NCBI RefSeq assembly: GCF_015277775.1
Contig: NZ_CP063849.1
Span: forward strand, 2,418,001-2,482,000
Source: Paludibaculum fermentans
Lineage (GTDB): Bacteria > Acidobacteriota > Terriglobia > Bryobacterales > Bryobacteraceae
Reading direction: 5' to 3'
DNA: 64,000 nt
Made by a program: the position numbers and the translations under genes. The notes beneath the pieces were generated by a model. That model saw nothing but the letters and a program-made list of their open reading frames with translations, did no database searches and was not told where the DNA came from. Numbering within the stretch: the first letter of the stretch is position 1; every line of letters begins with the position of its first letter. Of this stretch, positions 1 to 9,600 are shown piece by piece.

Positions 1-438
1 GCTCCTCACCACGCGCAGCGCGCGCTGCACATCGGCCAGCGACTCGACCTCCGCCTTGTAAGTAGACCCTTCCGCGTTCGCCAGCCGGCTCTTCAGTACG
101 AACGCCGCCACCCCCATCTCATTCAGCTTGTTCGCGACAAACTCGCCCTCCAGGTCCACCACCAGATACCGGTGCCCGCCGCCCGGACACACCACAAAAG
201 CCGCCCCCGTCGCCTTCTCCGCCGGAGGCAGGTACACCGTGATGCTGGGCCGGTGGATGTCCGTCACGCGATGAAACCGGTCCGGCGTCCCGCCCTCGAT
301 CCACCGCTCCGCCCCCGTCTTCCCTTCCGATCCCGGAGCGCCCTCCGGCCATAGGAGCACCGACGGTCCCTTCATCGGATACGGCGCATCCGAGGCGAAA
401 CACAGCATCGCCACGGCGAGGCTACAACAGAGTTTCAT
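1..438 (-). CDS. Secreted alpha/beta-hydrolase (acetyl-esterase-like), C-terminus outside window
   Basis: The minus strand is open from an ATG at 438 to the window edge (146 residues visible). It begins with a short signal-like stretch (MKLCCSLAVAMLCFAS). The part that follows resembles the BD-FAE / xylan-esterase type alpha/beta hydrolases: a WPEGAPG-like segment, then CPGGGHRYLVVDLEG, which is the oxyanion-loop region after strand beta-3, then VLKSRL and a helix ending ADVQRALRVVRS, where the family starts the approach to its nucleophile. The nucleophile and the rest of the triad lie beyond position 1. A second in-frame ATG at 447 is possible; 438 fits the signal peptide better. The likely role is periplasmic or outer-surface deacylation of glycans, in keeping with the other esterases in the window. 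The substrate cannot be told. Confidence 0.75.
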   Translation of the reverse strand, partial: MKLCCSLAVAMLCFASDAPYPMKGPSVLLWPEGAPGSEGKTGAERWIEGGTPDRFHRVTDIHRPSITVYLPPAEKATGAAFVVCPGGGHRYLVVDLEGEFVANKLNEMGVAAFVLKSRLANAEGSTYKAEVESLADVQRALRVVRS

Positions 439-610
439 GCTGTCCATTGTAGGAGATCGATCTCCGCATCGAACCGGCCGATCCGTCGTGGCGCCCGCAT
501 GCGTCATCGGCCCACCGAAACTCCACCCCGCCCACTCACAATCTCTCCGCAATCAGACAAAAAGACCCCTAATAGGCAAACACTACCTCCTTCGCATTAT
601 TGTAAAAACG

Positions 611-646
611 CCCCCTTGGCTGTTACCGTAGCAACGTCCAAGGGGG
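611..646 (+). promoter_or_regulatory. RNA hairpin covering the ribosome-binding site of the first TonB receptor
   Basis: A perfect 9-bp inverted repeat, CCCCCTTGG (611-619) and CCAAGGGGG (638-646), encloses an 18-nt loop that itself contains a weaker GTTAC/GCAAC pairing. The 3' arm contains the only good Shine-Dalgarno sequence (AGGGGG, 641-646), 8 nt before the GTG at 655. Folding would hide the ribosome-binding site, so this may be a translational switch. The pairing is seen; the regulatory role is inferred. Confidence 0.55.
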
Positions 647-654
647 TCCACTTT

Positions 655-3600
655 GTGAAACGCTTTCTCATGGGAGGACTGCTTCTCCTCCATGCCTTTG
701 CCCAGGATCCGTCCGCCGCCGTCGAGGGCAGCATCCTCGACCGCACCGGCGGCGCCATCCCCGGCGCCCGCGTCGCCATCCGCAATCTCGGCAACGGCTT
801 CACCCAGTCTCTCGACTCAACACCCGCCGGAGCCTTCACCTTCCCCGTCCTGCCCATCGGCCAGTACGAACTCACCGTCGAGAAAAACGGCTTCGCCCCC
901 TACAAGACACCCACCCTCCAACTGAACGTCAACCAGACCCTGCGCCTGAACATCCTGCTCGACGTCGCCATGGCCCACGAGACCCTCCAGATCGAGGCCG
1001 ACAGCACCCTCGTCCAGACCGGCTCCAGCGTGCTCGGCTCCGTCGTCACCCATCGCGAAGTCAGCGACCTCCCCCTCAACGGCCGCAACTTCTCCCAACT
1101 CGGCCTCCTCCAGCTCGGCGTCGTCCCCATGACCACCGGCCTCACGGAACAGGGCGGCTCCCGCCGCTCCGGCCACGCCTATATCGTCAACGGCCAGCGC
1201 CCCGAATCCAACAACTACCTCCTAGATGGTTCCCGCGCCGTCAATCGCATCGATGGCGGCTTCGCCCTCAAGCCCCCCATCGATGCAATTGAGGAGTTTA
1301 AGATCCTAACCCACACGGCCCCCGCCGAATATGGCGGAGCCAGCGGCGGCAACACCAGCGTCGTCACCCGCTCCGGCACCAACGCTCTCCACGGCTCGGC
1401 CTACGCCTTCCTCCGCAACGACCACCTCGACACCCGCAACTTCTTCGTCGCCGAAACCGAACCCCTCAAGCAGAATCAGTTCGGAGCCACCGCCGGCGGC
1501 CCCCTCGTCCGCAACCGCGCCTTCTTCTTCGGCTACTACGAAGGCTTCCGCAACCGCCAGGGCATCACCCGCGGCTCCACCGTCCCCACCACTCAGCAGC
1601 GCGCCGGCGACTTCTCCCATGCCCTGTCTTCGTTAATCGACCCCACCACCGGCCAGCCCTTCCCCGGCGGCCTCATCCCCGCCTCCTCCATCAGCCCGCT
1701 CGCCCAATCGCTCCTCAAATACTACCCGGCTGGCAACTCGTCGCCTTCCTTCTTCTCCTCCACCCAGCCCCTCGCCAACGACACCAATCAGAGCGGCCTC
1801 AAACTCGACTTCCTCCTCAGCAACGCCGACACCCTCTCCGCCCGCTACGCCCTCTCCAGCGGCCTCGCCCAGAACCCCTTCTCCATCCTCGGAGCCGACC
1901 TGCCCGGCTTCCGCGTCGAAGACGAACTCCGCACCCAGCTCTTCAGCCTCACCGAAACCCACATCGCCGGAGCCTTCGTCAACACCTTCCGCGGCTCCTT
2001 CTTCCGCCACTGGTTCCTCCTCGAACGCCGCCTCAGCGGCCTCGCCCCGCGCCAACTCGGCTTTCAATACGACTCCACCCTCGACTTCGCCCAGGGCGCC
2101 CCGTTCATCATCATCAACGGCTACTCCAACATGGGCGATCCCGCCATCGGACCCCGCGATACCACCCAGAACGACTACGATCTCCAGGACTCCGTCGCCC
2201 ACGCCTCCGGCCGCCACAACCTGAAACTCGGCATCGGCCTCCGCCGCACCCAGGTCAACTCCAACCAGGGCCACTACGCCAACGGAGCCTTCGTCTTCTC
2301 CACCACCCCCTCCAACGACTCCTTCGCCAACTTCCTGCTCGGTCTGCCCAGCCAGTTCACCCAGGCCGGCGGCGACTTCTATCGCGGCCTTCGCAGCCGC
2401 GACTTCAATCTCTACTTCCAGGACGAATGGCGCATCACCCCCAGCATCACCCTCAACTACGGAGCGCGCTACGAAATCAGCACCCCCTTCAGCGAGATCA
2501 ACAATCGCCTGAACGCCTTCGCCCCCGGCCGCCAGTCCCTCATCCAGCCCTCCGCCCCCGCCGGAGTTCTCTATCCCGGCGATCCCGGAGTGCCGGCCAC
2601 CATCGCCCCCACCTTCCGCAAGGGCCTGATGCCGCGCCTCGGCCTCGCCTGGGACGTCACCGGCCGCGGCTCCACCCTCCTGCGCGCCGGCTACGCCATC
2701 TTTTACGATGCCCTCGTCAACGGCGTCGGCGGCCCGCTCCGCGTCGCCACCCAATCCCTCCCCTGGGTCACCGTCCGCCAGGTCACCGGCAGCGTCAACT
2801 TCCAGCAGCCCCTCGGCCCCGGCCCCTTCACCTCCGGAGTCTTCGCCCTGCCCATGAGCCTCTTCACCATCGCCGGGGACCTCCGCCCGCCCTACGCGCA
2901 GGACTGGAACTTTGCCCTCCAGCAAACCCTCGGCAACCAGGTGATCGACCTCCGCTATGTCGGCACCAAGGGCACGCGCCTGCCGCGCTTCATCGACGGC
3001 AACCCGGCCGTCAACACCCCCTCAGCCACCGCCGCCAACGCCAACCGCCGCCGCCAGTACGCCGGCTGCACCAGCCTCACCCAGCCCTGCACCCTCGGCT
3101 ATGCCGCCCTCGTCACCGGAGGCGAAAACTCCACTTACCACTCGGCCCAGGCCGGCATCACGCGCCGCCTGCAAAGCGGTGTCGCCTTCGCGGCGTCCTA
3201 CACCTTCTCCAAAACCCTGGACGGCGTCTCCAGCCTCCACATCGCCGGCCCGGCCCCCATCCTTGTTTCAGGCGAAATGGACCTCGCCCAGAATCCCTTC
3301 AACCTCAGCGCCGAGCACGGCCCCTCCCTCTTCGACGCCCGGCACCGCCTCGTCATGCACGGCACCTACGAGGTCCCCACCCTCCACGCCGCGAATCGCC
3401 TGGTTCAGTCACTCCTCCGCAACTGGCAGCTCAACGGCATTTCCACGCTCGCCAGCGGCACGCCCTTCACGGTCTACGACTCGCGCAACGTCTCCCTGCA
3501 GGCGCCCATCCCGCCGGTAGCCGGCACCTTCGCCAGCCGGCCCGATCTGATAGCGAACCCCAACGCCGGCCCCCACACCATCCAGCAATGGGTATCGCCT

Positions 3601-3885
3601 GCGGCGTTCCGCCGCCTGAACGCCGTCACCGAGGCCGGCCAATTCGGCAACGAAGGCCGCAATGTCGTCAGAGGCCCGGGCCTCGCCAACCTGGATCTCT
3701 CGTTGATGCGAACCTTCAAAGCCACGGAACGCCTCGACCTCCAGTTCCGGGCCGAATCCTTCAACGCCCTGAACCACCCCAACTTCGGCCTCCCGGTCAA
3801 CGACCTGGTCTCCCCCAACTTCGGCCGCATCGTCGAATCCGGCCCCCCGCGCCTCCTCCAGTTCGCCCTGAAGTTGCTCTTCTGA
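655..3885 (+). CDS. TonB-dependent receptor, Oar-like, with N-terminal carboxypeptidase-regulatory-like domain
   Basis: Outer-membrane beta-barrel expected to import large substrates using the TonB/ExbBD proton-motive system. The GTG at 655 is chosen because AGGGGG lies 8 nt upstream and the product then begins with a signal peptide (MKRFLMGGLLLLHAFAQ). Residues ~20-105 form a CarboxypepD_reg-like Ig domain (VEGSILDRTGGAIPGARVAI). The plug follows with DLPLNGRNFSQL, the Acidobacteria-typical form of the plug motif. The C-terminus is LQFALKLLF, with the terminal Phe expected for BAM-dependent insertion. Length (1,076 aa) is normal for the family. Codons are overwhelmingly C-ending (GCC, CTC, CCC, ACC). 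There is no SusD-like partner. The gene stands alone, followed by non-coding DNA. The substrate is unknown. Confidence 0.9.
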   Translation: MKRFLMGGLLLLHAFAQDPSAAVEGSILDRTGGAIPGARVAIRNLGNGFTQSLDSTPAGAFTFPVLPIGQYELTVEKNGFAPYKTPTLQLNVNQTLRLNILLDVAMAHETLQIEADSTLVQTGSSVLGSVVTHREVSDLPLNGRNFSQLGLLQLGVVPMTTGLTEQGGSRRSGHAYIVNGQRPESNNYLLDGSRAVNRIDGGFALKPPIDAIEEFKILTHTAPAEYGGASGGNTSVVTRSGTNALHGSAYAFLRNDHLDTRNFFVAETEPLKQNQFGATAGGPLVRNRAFFFGYYEGFRNRQGITRGSTVPTTQQRAGDFSHALSSLIDPTTGQPFPGGLIPASSISPLAQSLLKYYPAGNSSPSFFSSTQPLANDTNQSGLKLDFLLSNADTLSARYALSSGLAQNPFSILGADLPGFRVEDELRTQLFSLTETHIAGAFVNTFRGSFFRHWFLLERRLSGLAPRQLGFQYDSTLDFAQGAPFIIINGYSNMGDPAIGPRDTTQNDYDLQDSVAHASGRHNLKLGIGLRRTQVNSNQGHYANGAFVFSTTPSNDSFANFLLGLPSQFTQAGGDFYRGLRSRDFNLYFQDEWRITPSITLNYGARYEISTPFSEINNRLNAFAPGRQSLIQPSAPAGVLYPGDPGVPATIAPTFRKGLMPRLGLAWDVTGRGSTLLRAGYAIFYDALVNGVGGPLRVATQSLPWVTVRQVTGSVNFQQPLGPGPFTSGVFALPMSLFTIAGDLRPPYAQDWNFALQQTLGNQVIDLRYVGTKGTRLPRFIDGNPAVNTPSATAANANRRRQYAGCTSLTQPCTLGYAALVTGGENSTYHSAQAGITRRLQSGVAFAASYTFSKTLDGVSSLHIAGPAPILVSGEMDLAQNPFNLSAEHGPSLFDARHRLVMHGTYEVPTLHAANRLVQSLLRNWQLNGISTLASGTPFTVYDSRNVSLQAPIPPVAGTFASRPDLIANPNAGPHTIQQWVSPAAFRRLNAVTEAGQFGNEGRNVVRGPGLANLDLSLMRTFKATERLDLQFRAESFNALNHPNFGLPVNDLVSPNFGRIVESGPPRLLQFALKLLF

Positions 3886-4087
3886 GAGGCGCAGCATCAG
3901 CCGGAAGCGCCACCGGAAGCGGCGGCACGCCGCAAGCAGAGGATCACGGTGCGTCCCCCATGGCCCCAAGGGCCGCCAAAGCGGAGGAAGCCGCGAACGG
4001 AGCCGCGAATGTAAATGAGCGGATAGCCACCGAAATGCCGCACACCGGCAGTCTCACGACCCTTCGCCAGCGCGCCTTCAACGGAGA

Positions 4088-4181
4088 GGGCCACGGACGC
4101 CAGCGCGCCTGCAATCGAGCTCCGCCCCCCGCGACACCCCAAACCAGTCCGAGCCGCCCGCCCGTCCCCCGCTGTCCCCCA
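4088..4181. repeat. Imperfect direct repeat, copy 1
   Basis: The 94-bp stretch starting GGGCCACGGAC is repeated with about ten differences at 4411-4505. The core from GAGCTCCGCC to CCGTCCCCC is almost identical in both, apart from one extra A in copy 2. The spacing between copies is 323 bp. Both lie in non-coding DNA. Confidence 0.85.
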
Positions 4182-4410
4182 GTCTCTGAGGAGGAAAGCT
4201 CCGCTGGACCGGAACAAGTAGGACGGCGGACCCCCTGGTCGGCGGGCGACCCCCTGGTCGACCACTCGGACGCGCATCGCCACCCATCCGCCTGACTTTC
4301 AACGGAGTTCCGCATGGCCCTCCGGTCCGCCAAATCGCACGACGCCCCAACGAACCCCGACCGTAAGGGACGAGTCCCCACCCCGTTGCGAACCGCGACT
4401 GGCAAGGAGC

Positions 4411-4505
4411 GGGCCACGGACACCTGCGCGTCTTCAATGGAGCTCCGCCCCCCGCGACACCCCAAAACCAGTCCGAGCCGCCCGCCCGTCCCCCACCATC
4501 CGCCA
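4411..4505. repeat. Imperfect direct repeat, copy 2
   Basis: Second copy (95 bp) of the element at 4088-4181, same orientation. The sequence preceding each copy is also distantly similar (AACGGAG / GCAAGGAGC contexts), so the repeated unit may be longer and older than the conserved core. Confidence 0.85.
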
Positions 4506-4598
4506 CTCCCGGAACGCAAGTGACGGGCAACCAACGCATCTCCATCGAAAGCCCCAAACCCGAAATGGATCTCCAAATCGAAGAAATGTCCAGTCATC

Positions 4599-4634
4599 TC
4601 TCTTCCGTGGGGTATGTCTCTTCCGTGGGGTATG
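4599..4634. repeat. Perfect 18-bp tandem duplication
   Basis: The 18-mer starting TCTCTTCCGTGG occurs twice head to tail (4599-4616 and 4617-4634) without mismatch. Such a duplication in unselected DNA is usually replication slippage. Confidence 0.9.
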
Positions 4635-4648
4635 CCTCCAGACTTGCG

Positions 4649-4668
4649 GGCCGGCATTCGTGCCGGCC
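4649..4668. repeat. Hairpin: 8-bp GC stem with TTCG tetraloop
   Basis: GGCCGGCA (4649-4656), loop TTCG, TGCCGGCC (4661-4668): a perfect stem with an unusually stable tetraloop. No gene ends nearby, so a terminator role is not obvious. It may be one half of a REP-like pair with the hairpin at 4787-4804. Confidence 0.7.
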
Positions 4669-4786
4669 TTCTGCTCGATACGGGCAACGAGGCACCCCCG
4701 TCATCCGCGCCAGAAGCGCCCCCCGGACGCCCACTCGGGCAACCTCTGGCAGGGCAGCCTTCTTCACGGGGGGGCATTCATGCCGC

Positions 4787-4804
4787 GCGGAGCTTCAGCT
4801 CCGC
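4787..4804. repeat. Hairpin: 7-bp GC stem with TTCA loop
   Basis: GCGGAGC (4787-4793), loop TTCA, GCTCCGC (4798-4804), perfect stem. It sits 118 bp after the TTCG hairpin, preceded by a smaller GGCA-TTCA-TGCC hairpin. The similar loops suggest a common REP-like family. Confidence 0.65.
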
Positions 4805-5205
4805 CTCGTCAACACGAGGAAGATCAGCCCCCAGGTCGACGCGAACTCGAAGACGCAACCCCGTCCAGCTCAAATCGCCCACCCCGGTCTGTTTCCGAGT
4901 CTTCACAAAGCATCGAGGCATCCCAGGTCCGCACGGATATCTCCGCTCAGCGACCGTGCCATCCACGAGCGTTCTCGAGTTTGGCCTTTGCAAAGGACTG
5001 ATTGGCCGCCAGTCAGGCCCGGCCCACCCCCCAAACCTGAATCAGGTGGCTCTTCGCGAACCCGGAAACTCCAGACAGTCAGACGGGTGCCTTGCCCATC
5101 GCGGCAAGGCCAATTCCGCTCAGGGACCGGCTTGATCCTGGAAGGCCTGGACCACCAGACCTCAGGACAAGAATGCCCCCGAATACCCACTACGCCCGCG
5201 CGCAA

Positions 5206-5487
5206 TTACGTCCAGCGAAGTGGCCAACGCGTCCCTTGCAGAGCCTCTTCGGAGACGAAAGCCTTATGGCAAACGTCGCAGAACAACGCATGGATGAACT
5301 GTTCGAGAGGCGGGGCCGGGACAAACTCCTCGCGAAGGTCGTCAACCCGGATGTCCGCAAAATAGAAAAGTCGGCAATCTCTCTCCGGAGCGGGCCTCCA
5401 AGCTTCGTCGACGAGCACGAGTTTAGGCCGTACGGCAGAGGCGGCTCCACAGAACGGACAGGCAGCCGGGCATTCCATCTCCAACAT
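5206..5487 (-). CDS. Small zinc-ribbon protein of unknown function
   Basis: A 93-residue frame that looks real while its neighbours do not. It carries CPFCG near the start and CDVCHKAF near the end, a treble-clef/zinc-ribbon pair of Cys-X2-Cys knuckles. Between them lies a coherent acidic and aromatic stretch (LVLVDEAWRPAPERDC, FADIRVDDLREEF). The run GGGGGAGA lies just upstream; if the fourth-codon ATG (5478, MECPAACPFCG) is the start, its spacing is about 10 nt and the product has 90 residues. There is no operon partner. It could be an orphan of a decayed locus, since the flanks are non-coding. No function is proposed. Confidence 0.5.
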   Translation of the reverse strand: MLEMECPAACPFCGAASAVRPKLVLVDEAWRPAPERDCRLFYFADIRVDDLREEFVPAPPLEQFIHALFCDVCHKAFVSEEALQGTRWPLRWT

Positions 5488-5968
5488 TCTCCCCCACTGT
5501 CCTGCCCGGAGGGGCGAGATCCTCTAAGTCCTTCCGCCGGACGCGTTGGACCGCGCGTCGCCAGCGCCGGCCTCCGGATGGGGCATGGCAAGCAGACGTC
5601 CAAATGGATCTCGGCCATTTCTCCTGCACGGGCATCGGCAGCACCTTTAGCGTGCTTTCGGTCCCACTACTGGAAGTCAGGCTGTACAGGAGCGCACATT
5701 CCAGCGTGAGCACGGACTCGTCCTATAGCTCCGGAAGAGCCTCGCGCCCGGCCTTCCCGCCAACGCTCCACTCAAATGGGCAGGCCGCTTCGGCCCGCGG
5801 ACAGCCGCCCGGCCACCCACCGGGGAGGCGCAGGCCAATTCGCGGCAAACTCTAGGTCAAGCTCGGAGCACGCCAGCGTCACGTCCATTCACGCGGCCTC
5901 GGTGATGCCGGACGTCGCAATTCCCTTCCCTGTCAAGAGCTACTGACAATCGCGAAACTAGCCTCTTT
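5488..5968. other. Intergenic, no gene seen
   Basis: 480 bp between the zinc-ribbon frame and the end of the restriction-modification operon. Minus-strand frames are broken and without recognisable domains. No strong Rho-independent terminator is visible after the YgjP-like gene (stop at 5969). Confidence 0.5.
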
Positions 5969-6685
5969 CTATGCAAGGATTTGCTCGAGCCTCTCTTTTC
6001 GTTTCTCCCAGTCGTTCATTGCGCGCTTGAGAATTCGAAAATACCTTGGGCTGTGACTTGGCTCAATCCGATGGCAGAGTTCGTGAGTAATGACATAATC
6101 AATTGCATACACGGGAGCTTGAATCAGACGCAGATTCAGCGACAGGCGGCCGCTTCCTGACATCGATCCCCATCGCTTCGGCATGAAGCGGAGCGCCAAA
6201 CTCTTTGGGGTGACGGTCTCAGGCCGAGAGAACCTCACCAAGCAAGCCTCAATCCGTTCTAGGAACTTCGTCCGCGCCTTCGCTCTGTACCACTTGTCCA
6301 GCATAACCTTTGTCTCTTCGCGGCTATCTGGGTGACAGCTTTGAATCTCGATGATCCCACGCATCAGCTTTACGAAGTTGTCCTGCGAACTCGTCACCCT
6401 GAGCCTATACTGGCGCCCGAGATACAGATGGGTTTCACCAGCGACGTATCGTCTCGCTGGAGTACGCGGATTGAACTGGTCGAAGTATCGTTGCTGTGCC
6501 AGAATCCAAGGTGCGCGCTTGCGCACTTTCGCTGCAATACTCTCAGCGCTCGCGGATATTGGCGCGGCAATCGATACCGTCGAATCGGGCTCGACGGCGA
6601 TCTCAAGTGTTTTCCGCACCCTCCTTACTACGGTGTAGCTGATGGAGTACCTCCCATAATCGATGCTGTACTGCTCAAGCTTCAT
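5969..6685 (-). CDS. YgjP-like M48-type zinc metallopeptidase (DUF45) of the type I R-M operon
   Basis: 238-residue protein with the family hallmark HELCHRIEPSHSPRYF at residues 201-216: HExxH zinc ligands followed by the conserved downstream His. It is preceded by RWGSMSGSGRLSLNLRLI and the DYVITHEL strand typical of DUF45/YgjP proteins. The N-terminal half has the usual VRRVRKTLEIAVEPD beta-strands. The start ATG overlaps the hsdR stop by 4 nt (ATGA), implying translational coupling, and it is the last gene of the operon. DUF45 genes are often found directly behind hsdR. Their role there is not established; regulation or proteolytic turnover of the restriction subunit is a reasonable guess. 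Confidence 0.88.
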   Translation of the reverse strand: MKLEQYSIDYGRYSISYTVVRRVRKTLEIAVEPDSTVSIAAPISASAESIAAKVRKRAPWILAQQRYFDQFNPRTPARRYVAGETHLYLGRQYRLRVTSSQDNFVKLMRGIIEIQSCHPDSREETKVMLDKWYRAKARTKFLERIEACLVRFSRPETVTPKSLALRFMPKRWGSMSGSGRLSLNLRLIQAPVYAIDYVITHELCHRIEPSHSPRYFRILKRAMNDWEKRKERLEQILA

Positions 6686-9600
6686 CCAGGGAACCTCGCG
6701 CGCGCCAGGCTCATGATCTGTTCGTCGAGATCGTCAAGTTTCTCAACGGGCACGTCGATCTGCTTTTGATCGCGCAGCACATCAAAGAAATAGTCGTCCA
6801 CCGCGTTGCGCATGTTGTTCTGGGCAACATCGTTGCGCCAGACATCGACGATGTGGTGCTCTTTGATGATCTCGATGATGGCCAGCGCGATTTGTGCGAT
6901 CTCATCCTTGTCGACCGGAGTCCCGGAAGAGTCGACGAGTATGCCATTCAAAATGCCGTAGAATGCCTGGCCATCCTCGTCCCCTTTGATCCTCTCGGGG
7001 ACATCCCGGCCACGATCCTTCCGCGCAACCTTCGCGGCAACATCGATGACCTTCTTCAAGTAGTCCTTCTCCGAGATCCGTCTCGCCCGGTAATCGCGAA
7101 TGGTCTCCTCAAGCAACTCCGAGAACCGCTTGTAGAAGCTCGGGTCTGCCTCCATCTTTTCGTGGATTACCTTTCGCGTTGCGCTGGCGATCCGATCCGC
7201 CTTTGAAGCCACCGAAACGCCGGCTTCTTTGACTACCGCCTCGAGCGCATCCGGGTCGTTGATGTTCACTGGCTCGACTACCACCTGCGCGGGCATAGCC
7301 ACGACGTGATCGTCGAGTAGCTTCTGTATTTTTGGCTCAAACTCCTTCAGATCTACCGTCTCCTGATAACGAAGCTGCACCGAGCGCTTCAGTTCGGAGA
7401 ATTGCTTCCAGTCCCGCTTCATGCGGTCTACTTCGGCATCGGTGTACACATCAAGCAGCTTGTCCGAAGAAAGCGCGATGTGCAGGCAACGGCTGAAAGC
7501 CCGGAGGCGCGCATAGAAATCCTGCCGCGTCGGCTCGTCCGCGAGGAACTGCTCGTACTGCTCCATGTCTTTCTTGTTCTTGATGGACTTGAAGAGGTCG
7601 AGCAACTGATCGTGCAATCCGCGGAGTTTCCCGATTTCGCCGCGAACATCATGCACGGTTCCATCGACATCATCGTCGTCATAATCCTGGAAGGCGCTGT
7701 ACTCAGTCAGCGCGCTATCCAATTCGCCCAGTAGCCCTTCATAGTCAAGGATGAAGCCAAACTGCTTCTCTTTGCCGTCTTCTTCATACAGGCGATTGAC
7801 GCGAGCGATTGCCTGAAGCAGATTATGCTCGCGCAACTGCTTGCAGATGTAGAGCACAGTGTTGCGAGGTGCATCGAACCCGGTCAGGAGTTTCGATACG
7901 ACAATCAGGATTTCGGGATCGCCTGAACCTTTGAACGCATCGATGATTTGCCGATTGTACTCATCCTCCGTCTTGTAGCGCTTCATCATCTGCTCCCAGA
8001 ACTTGCGGACCAGATCCTTCGACTGCTTGTCTACCTCTTCATTGCCCTCGTTGTCGTCCGGCGGAGAAATGACGACTTCGCTCGCGACATGGCCGATCTC
8101 GTCAAGGACATCCTTGAAGCGCACGGCCGCAGCCTTCGAAGGTGCAACCAGTTGCGCCTTGAAGGGCGTTCCCTGCCAATGCATCCTGTAGTGTTCAGAG
8201 ATGTCGAAAGCCTTCGCGCGAATCGCCTGCGTGGTTTTCGCCAAAGCCGTCATTCGCGAGAATTTCCGCTTCAGGTCGGCCCTCTGCTGCCCGGTGAGAC
8301 CTTTGCTGATCTTGTCGAACCACACGTCGATGGCGCCGGCGCTGATCTGCTGCTCCACCATCCGCCCCTCGTACAACAAGGGAACCACAGCCTCGTCGGC
8401 TACCGCTTCGTCGATCTTGTAGGAGTGAATCAGGCCGCCAAAACTGACGAGCGTCCTTCTCTCGCCCCGCAAGAGAGGCGTCCCAGTGAAGCCCAGGTAG
8501 CAAGCCTTGGGCAACAGCCGGCGCATCTTCATGGCAAACAGCCCGTGACCGCCATGCTTGCCTGCCTGCGTGCGATGGCTCTCATCCACCAGCACAAAGA
8601 CGTTTGTGTCCGTGTCGGGCTGTTGTGAGGATCGCGACGCCGTATCGAACTTGTTCACGATCGTGGTGATCAACGGCGTCTTGTTCTCGATCAACTGTAA
8701 GAGATGCGACCCGCTGGTGGCGCGCACCGGCGTCAACTCGCAGGCCTTGAAGGTATCCTTGATTTGCTTGTCGAGATCATCGCGGTCGGTGACGATCACG
8801 ATGCGAGGGTTAGAAATCCCCCGGTCCATGGCTAGCGCCTTGCCCAGCATCACCATGGTCAGCGACTTGCCCGAGCCTTGCGTGTGCCAGATGACACCAC
8901 CCTTGCGCCGGCCCTCCATGTCATACTGCTTCAGACGCTCGATGGCTCTCAGGATGCCGAAGTACTGCTGATGCCTCGCCACCTTCCGCACGCCGCCGTC
9001 GAAGACCGTAAAGCGGCGGACCAGATCTAGCAATCGCCCCGAGCGGCAGAGTGCGTAGATTGTCCGGTCCTGGACAGTCACGCTGCGTTCCCCCTCCGCG
9101 ACCATTGCTTCAAAGTAGGGCCGTGCCAGGGCAAAATCGCCACTGAAAACCGCCTCCTTCTCACCCTCGGTCAATGGACGATTGGCGTATGTGGAAATCT
9201 CTTCGTCCTTATCGGCAGCGTCGCGCCATCCCTGCCAGAACTTCGCAGGTGTTCCCACCGTTGCGTAGCGGGCCTCCTGGCGGTTCATGGTGAGCAAGAC
9301 CTGGGCAAAGTGGAACAGCTGCGGGACGTCGTCGTCGCTCTGGTAGCCGATCAGTTGGCTCGTCGCCTTCTTCAGCGTCTCAGTCGGGCGCTTGTTCTCG
9401 ATCACCAGGAAGGGAATGCCATTGACAAAGCAGACAATGTCGCAACGCTTGGTCTGCGTCGAGCTGGTTCGCTCTATCGAGACCTCGGCTGCCACGTGGA
9501 GCTGATTGTTCCGGGGGTTCTCCCAATCGACATAGCGGAAGGAATAGCTCTTGCTATCGCCGTTAATGGTTTTGGTGATCGTGGTGCCGAGGAGGAGGGT

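Larger units (their letters stand above)
3886..5205. other. Repeat-bearing intergenic DNA, no convincing gene
   Basis: About 1.3 kb in which open frames exist on both strands but none has a ribosome-binding site, recognisable domain or coherent codon bias. It contains a 94/95-bp imperfect direct repeat, an 18-bp perfect tandem repeat and GC-rich hairpins with TTCG/TTCA loops, listed separately. It reads as dispersed intergenic repeats or a decayed locus. Fragments such as VAVRNGVGTRPL on the minus strand resemble spurious short proteins predicted from repeated intergenic DNA in this kind of genome, but that is from memory and needs a search. Confidence 0.6.

Noticed and set aside
1633-2925. 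430-residue minus-strand open frame
   Set aside because: Antisense of the first TonB receptor; low-complexity Gly/Glu/Ala composition.
2427-4295. 622-residue plus-strand open frame
   Set aside because: Mostly overlaps the TonB receptor in another frame and is Arg/Pro/His-rich throughout, typical of a shadow frame.
3944-4777. 277-residue minus-strand protein with internal repeats
   Set aside because: The repeats are the translated 95-bp DNA repeats; no ribosome-binding site or domain.
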